Part shown: piece after piece, positions 63,017-64,000 of the stretch
Layout: each line of letters begins with the position of its first letter
How positions within the stretch are numbered: position 1 is the stretch's first letter
NCBI GenBank assembly: GCA_000421065.1
Contig: ATWD01000002.1
Location: forward strand, 744,001 to 808,000
Length of the DNA stretch: 64,000 nt
DNA from: Acidobacteriaceae bacterium TAA 166
GTDB taxonomy: Bacteria; Acidobacteriota; Terriglobia; Terriglobales; Acidobacteriaceae
Reading direction: 5' to 3'
The notes under the pieces: generated by a model
What the model saw: only the letters and a program-made list of their open reading frames with translations
Told to the model about the DNA's origin: nothing
Database searches by the model: none
Position numbers and translations under genes: made by a program

Positions 63017-63787
63017 ATGGACTCTACAACTTCGAGACAGACCTGGAATACCGACGCGTATGCGGCTCACGGCCGCTTTGTTGCCAATCTTGCCACTGGC
63101 GTAATGGAGCTGTTGGCGCCCCAGGCAGGCGAAAGGATTCTGGATATCGGTTGCGGCGATGGAGCACTCACGGAGCAGCTGGCACAGACCGGAGCCGAGA
63201 TTGTGGGTGTCGATAACTCGCCGACGATGCTCGAGGCCGCACGCCGGCGAGGGTTGCGTGTGGAGCAGCACGATGCGGACGCGCTGCCCTATCGCGGCGA
63301 GTTCGATGCCGTGTTCTCGAACGCCATGCTTCACTGGCTTACGGAAGAGAGGCATCCGAAGCTGCTTGCCGGCGTGCATCGCGCTCTCAAGCCTGGCGGA
63401 CGCTTCGTCGCCGAGATGGGGGGGCAGGGAAACATCGCCGCGATCCGAACAGCGCTCTCGGCCGTCTTCGCGGCCTACGGCATTGACACGGAACACGCCG
63501 CCGCCTCCTTCTATCCCGCGCCTTCGATCTATCGTCGCCTGCTTGAAACAGCGGGTTTCACCGTAGAGTTCATCGAGCTGATCCCGCGCCCCACACCGCT
63601 CCTCAGCGGAATGCGGCAATGGCTTGAGACCTTCCGTAATGGCGTGCTGGATCGACTCTCCCCACAGGACCGAGCCGACGCGCTCGACAAAACCGTTGCT
63701 CTACTGGAACCGATTCTTCGCGACGGGGACGGAAACTGGACCGGCGACTATATTCGTCTTCGCTTTGCAGCGCGGGCTCGCGGCTAG
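63017..63787 (+). CDS. Class I SAM-dependent methyltransferase
   Basis: 256 residues. SAM motif I ILDIGCGDGALTEQL, motif II acid GVDNSPTML, motif IV FDAVFSNAMLHWLTE and post-motif ALKPGGRFVAEMGG; the C-terminal FIELIPRPTPLLSGMRQWLETF resembles trans-aconitate/ubiquinone-type methyltransferases. The substrate is unknown. The stop overlaps the stop of the convergent MarR gene by 4 bp. Confidence 0.88.
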   Translation: MDSTTSRQTWNTDAYAAHGRFVANLATGVMELLAPQAGERILDIGCGDGALTEQLAQTGAEIVGVDNSPTMLEAARRRGLRVEQHDADALPYRGEFDAVFSNAMLHWLTEERHPKLLAGVHRALKPGGRFVAEMGGQGNIAAIRTALSAVFAAYGIDTEHAAASFYPAPSIYRRLLETAGFTVEFIELIPRPTPLLSGMRQWLETFRNGVLDRLSPQDRADALDKTVALLEPILRDGDGNWTGDYIRLRFAARARG

Positions 63788-64000
63788 CGGACCTGAGGCG
63801 GCTCGTCTTCCCCGTTGAGATTGGAGAGACACCGGTTCAGCAGGGTGTCCAGACGGGAGAGCTCGCGGTCGGAGATTCCCGTCCAAAGCTCCTTCTGCAA
63901 CGCGAGCGACTTCTTCTCGACGACCTCGGCCAGCCGCTCCCCCCGAGCGGTGATGCTGGCGGTGACGATCCGGTCGTTGACCGGATCTTTACCGCGAACG
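63784..64000 (-). CDS. MarR-family transcriptional regulator, C-terminal part (cut by window edge)
   Basis: The minus strand is open from the window end to a TAG at 63784. It reads VRGKDPVNDRIVTASITARGERLAEVV in two steps, then LQKELWTGISDRELSRLDTLLNRCLSNL and EDEPPQVR. The wing (DPVNDRIVTASIT-x-RGE) and long C-terminal helix are characteristic of MarR proteins. The N-terminal half lies outside the window. It may control the adjacent methyltransferase or a gene beyond the edge. Confidence 0.8.
   Translation of the reverse strand, partial: VRGKDPVNDRIVTASITARGERLAEVVEKKSLALQKELWTGISDRELSRLDTLLNRCLSNLNGEDEPPQVR

Noticed and set aside
63701-63886. 61-codon minus frame at the right end
   Set aside because: The MarR C-terminus is read in a different minus frame ending at 63784, with clear family features; this one is its shadow.

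Overview
The window looks like chromosome of an acidobacterium of the Terriglobia type (Granulicella, Edaphobacter or Terriglobus-like). The basis is family content, not a search. There are two ~1,130-residue TonB-dependent transporters with an N-terminal carboxypeptidase-regulatory-like domain, two secreted VWFA-related proteins of the acidobacterial kind, a 'DSWKEIA..L' HTH regulator fused to TPR repeats, a fused LptF-LptG permease and a secreted DUF3011 protein. Both edges cut genes: an FAD oxidoreductase on the left and a MarR-type regulator on the right. I saw no rRNA, tRNA, IS element, prophage or CRISPR array.

Layout. 0-6 kb: end of a mercuric-reductase-like flavoprotein, a GT39-like membrane glycosyltransferase, a three-domain GH18/NodB deacetylase/GT2 polysaccharide protein, and a glutathione peroxidase. 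6-12.4 kb: a RocA-type aldehyde dehydrogenase, then a redox-signalling block (LuxR regulator with a degenerate receiver; receiver-thioredoxin reductase-like fusion; cyclic-nucleotide-domain histidine kinase) and a VOC protein. 12.5-21 kb: a Tat-exported GH95 fucosidase, a tiny membrane protein, a frameshifted quinone-oxidoreductase pseudogene, and a two-gene operon of a large secreted protein plus a VWFA protein. 21-25.3 kb: lutCBA divergent from rhaT, which fits rhamnose breakdown to lactate. 25.4-39.1 kb: housekeeping and envelope genes (desaturase, DUF3011, two-component system, PLD-like, LptFG, FKBP, ABC exporter, inositol-phosphatase family, VWFA-moaE-moaD, DUF488).

39.2-60.7 kb is the most interesting part: an apparently undescribed catabolic island. 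A secreted PQQ dehydrogenase, a metal cupin and a c-type cytochrome form one unit. A second, metal-less cupin, a lactonase and a class II aldolase-fold protein form another. A third unit holds a beta-keto acid cleavage enzyme, a valacyclovirase-like hydrolase, an APC permease, a D-2-hydroxyacid dehydrogenase and a mutarotase-like secreted protein. A TPR regulator and two TonB transporters accompany them. By eye I find one ~20-bp directional motif, TTTCGYACWATTTCGCTTG, 64-88 bp upstream of four separate units (PQQ dehydrogenase, second cupin, BKACE, TonB1). This suggests a single regulon moving a substrate from outer membrane, through periplasmic oxidation and lactone opening, to cytoplasmic cleavage. 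The substrate is unknown.

60.8-64 kb: a secreted clan GH-D alpha-galactosidase-like enzyme, a SAM methyltransferase and the cut MarR gene. Many genes overlap by 4 bp, both in operons (ATGA/GTGA) and tail-to-tail.
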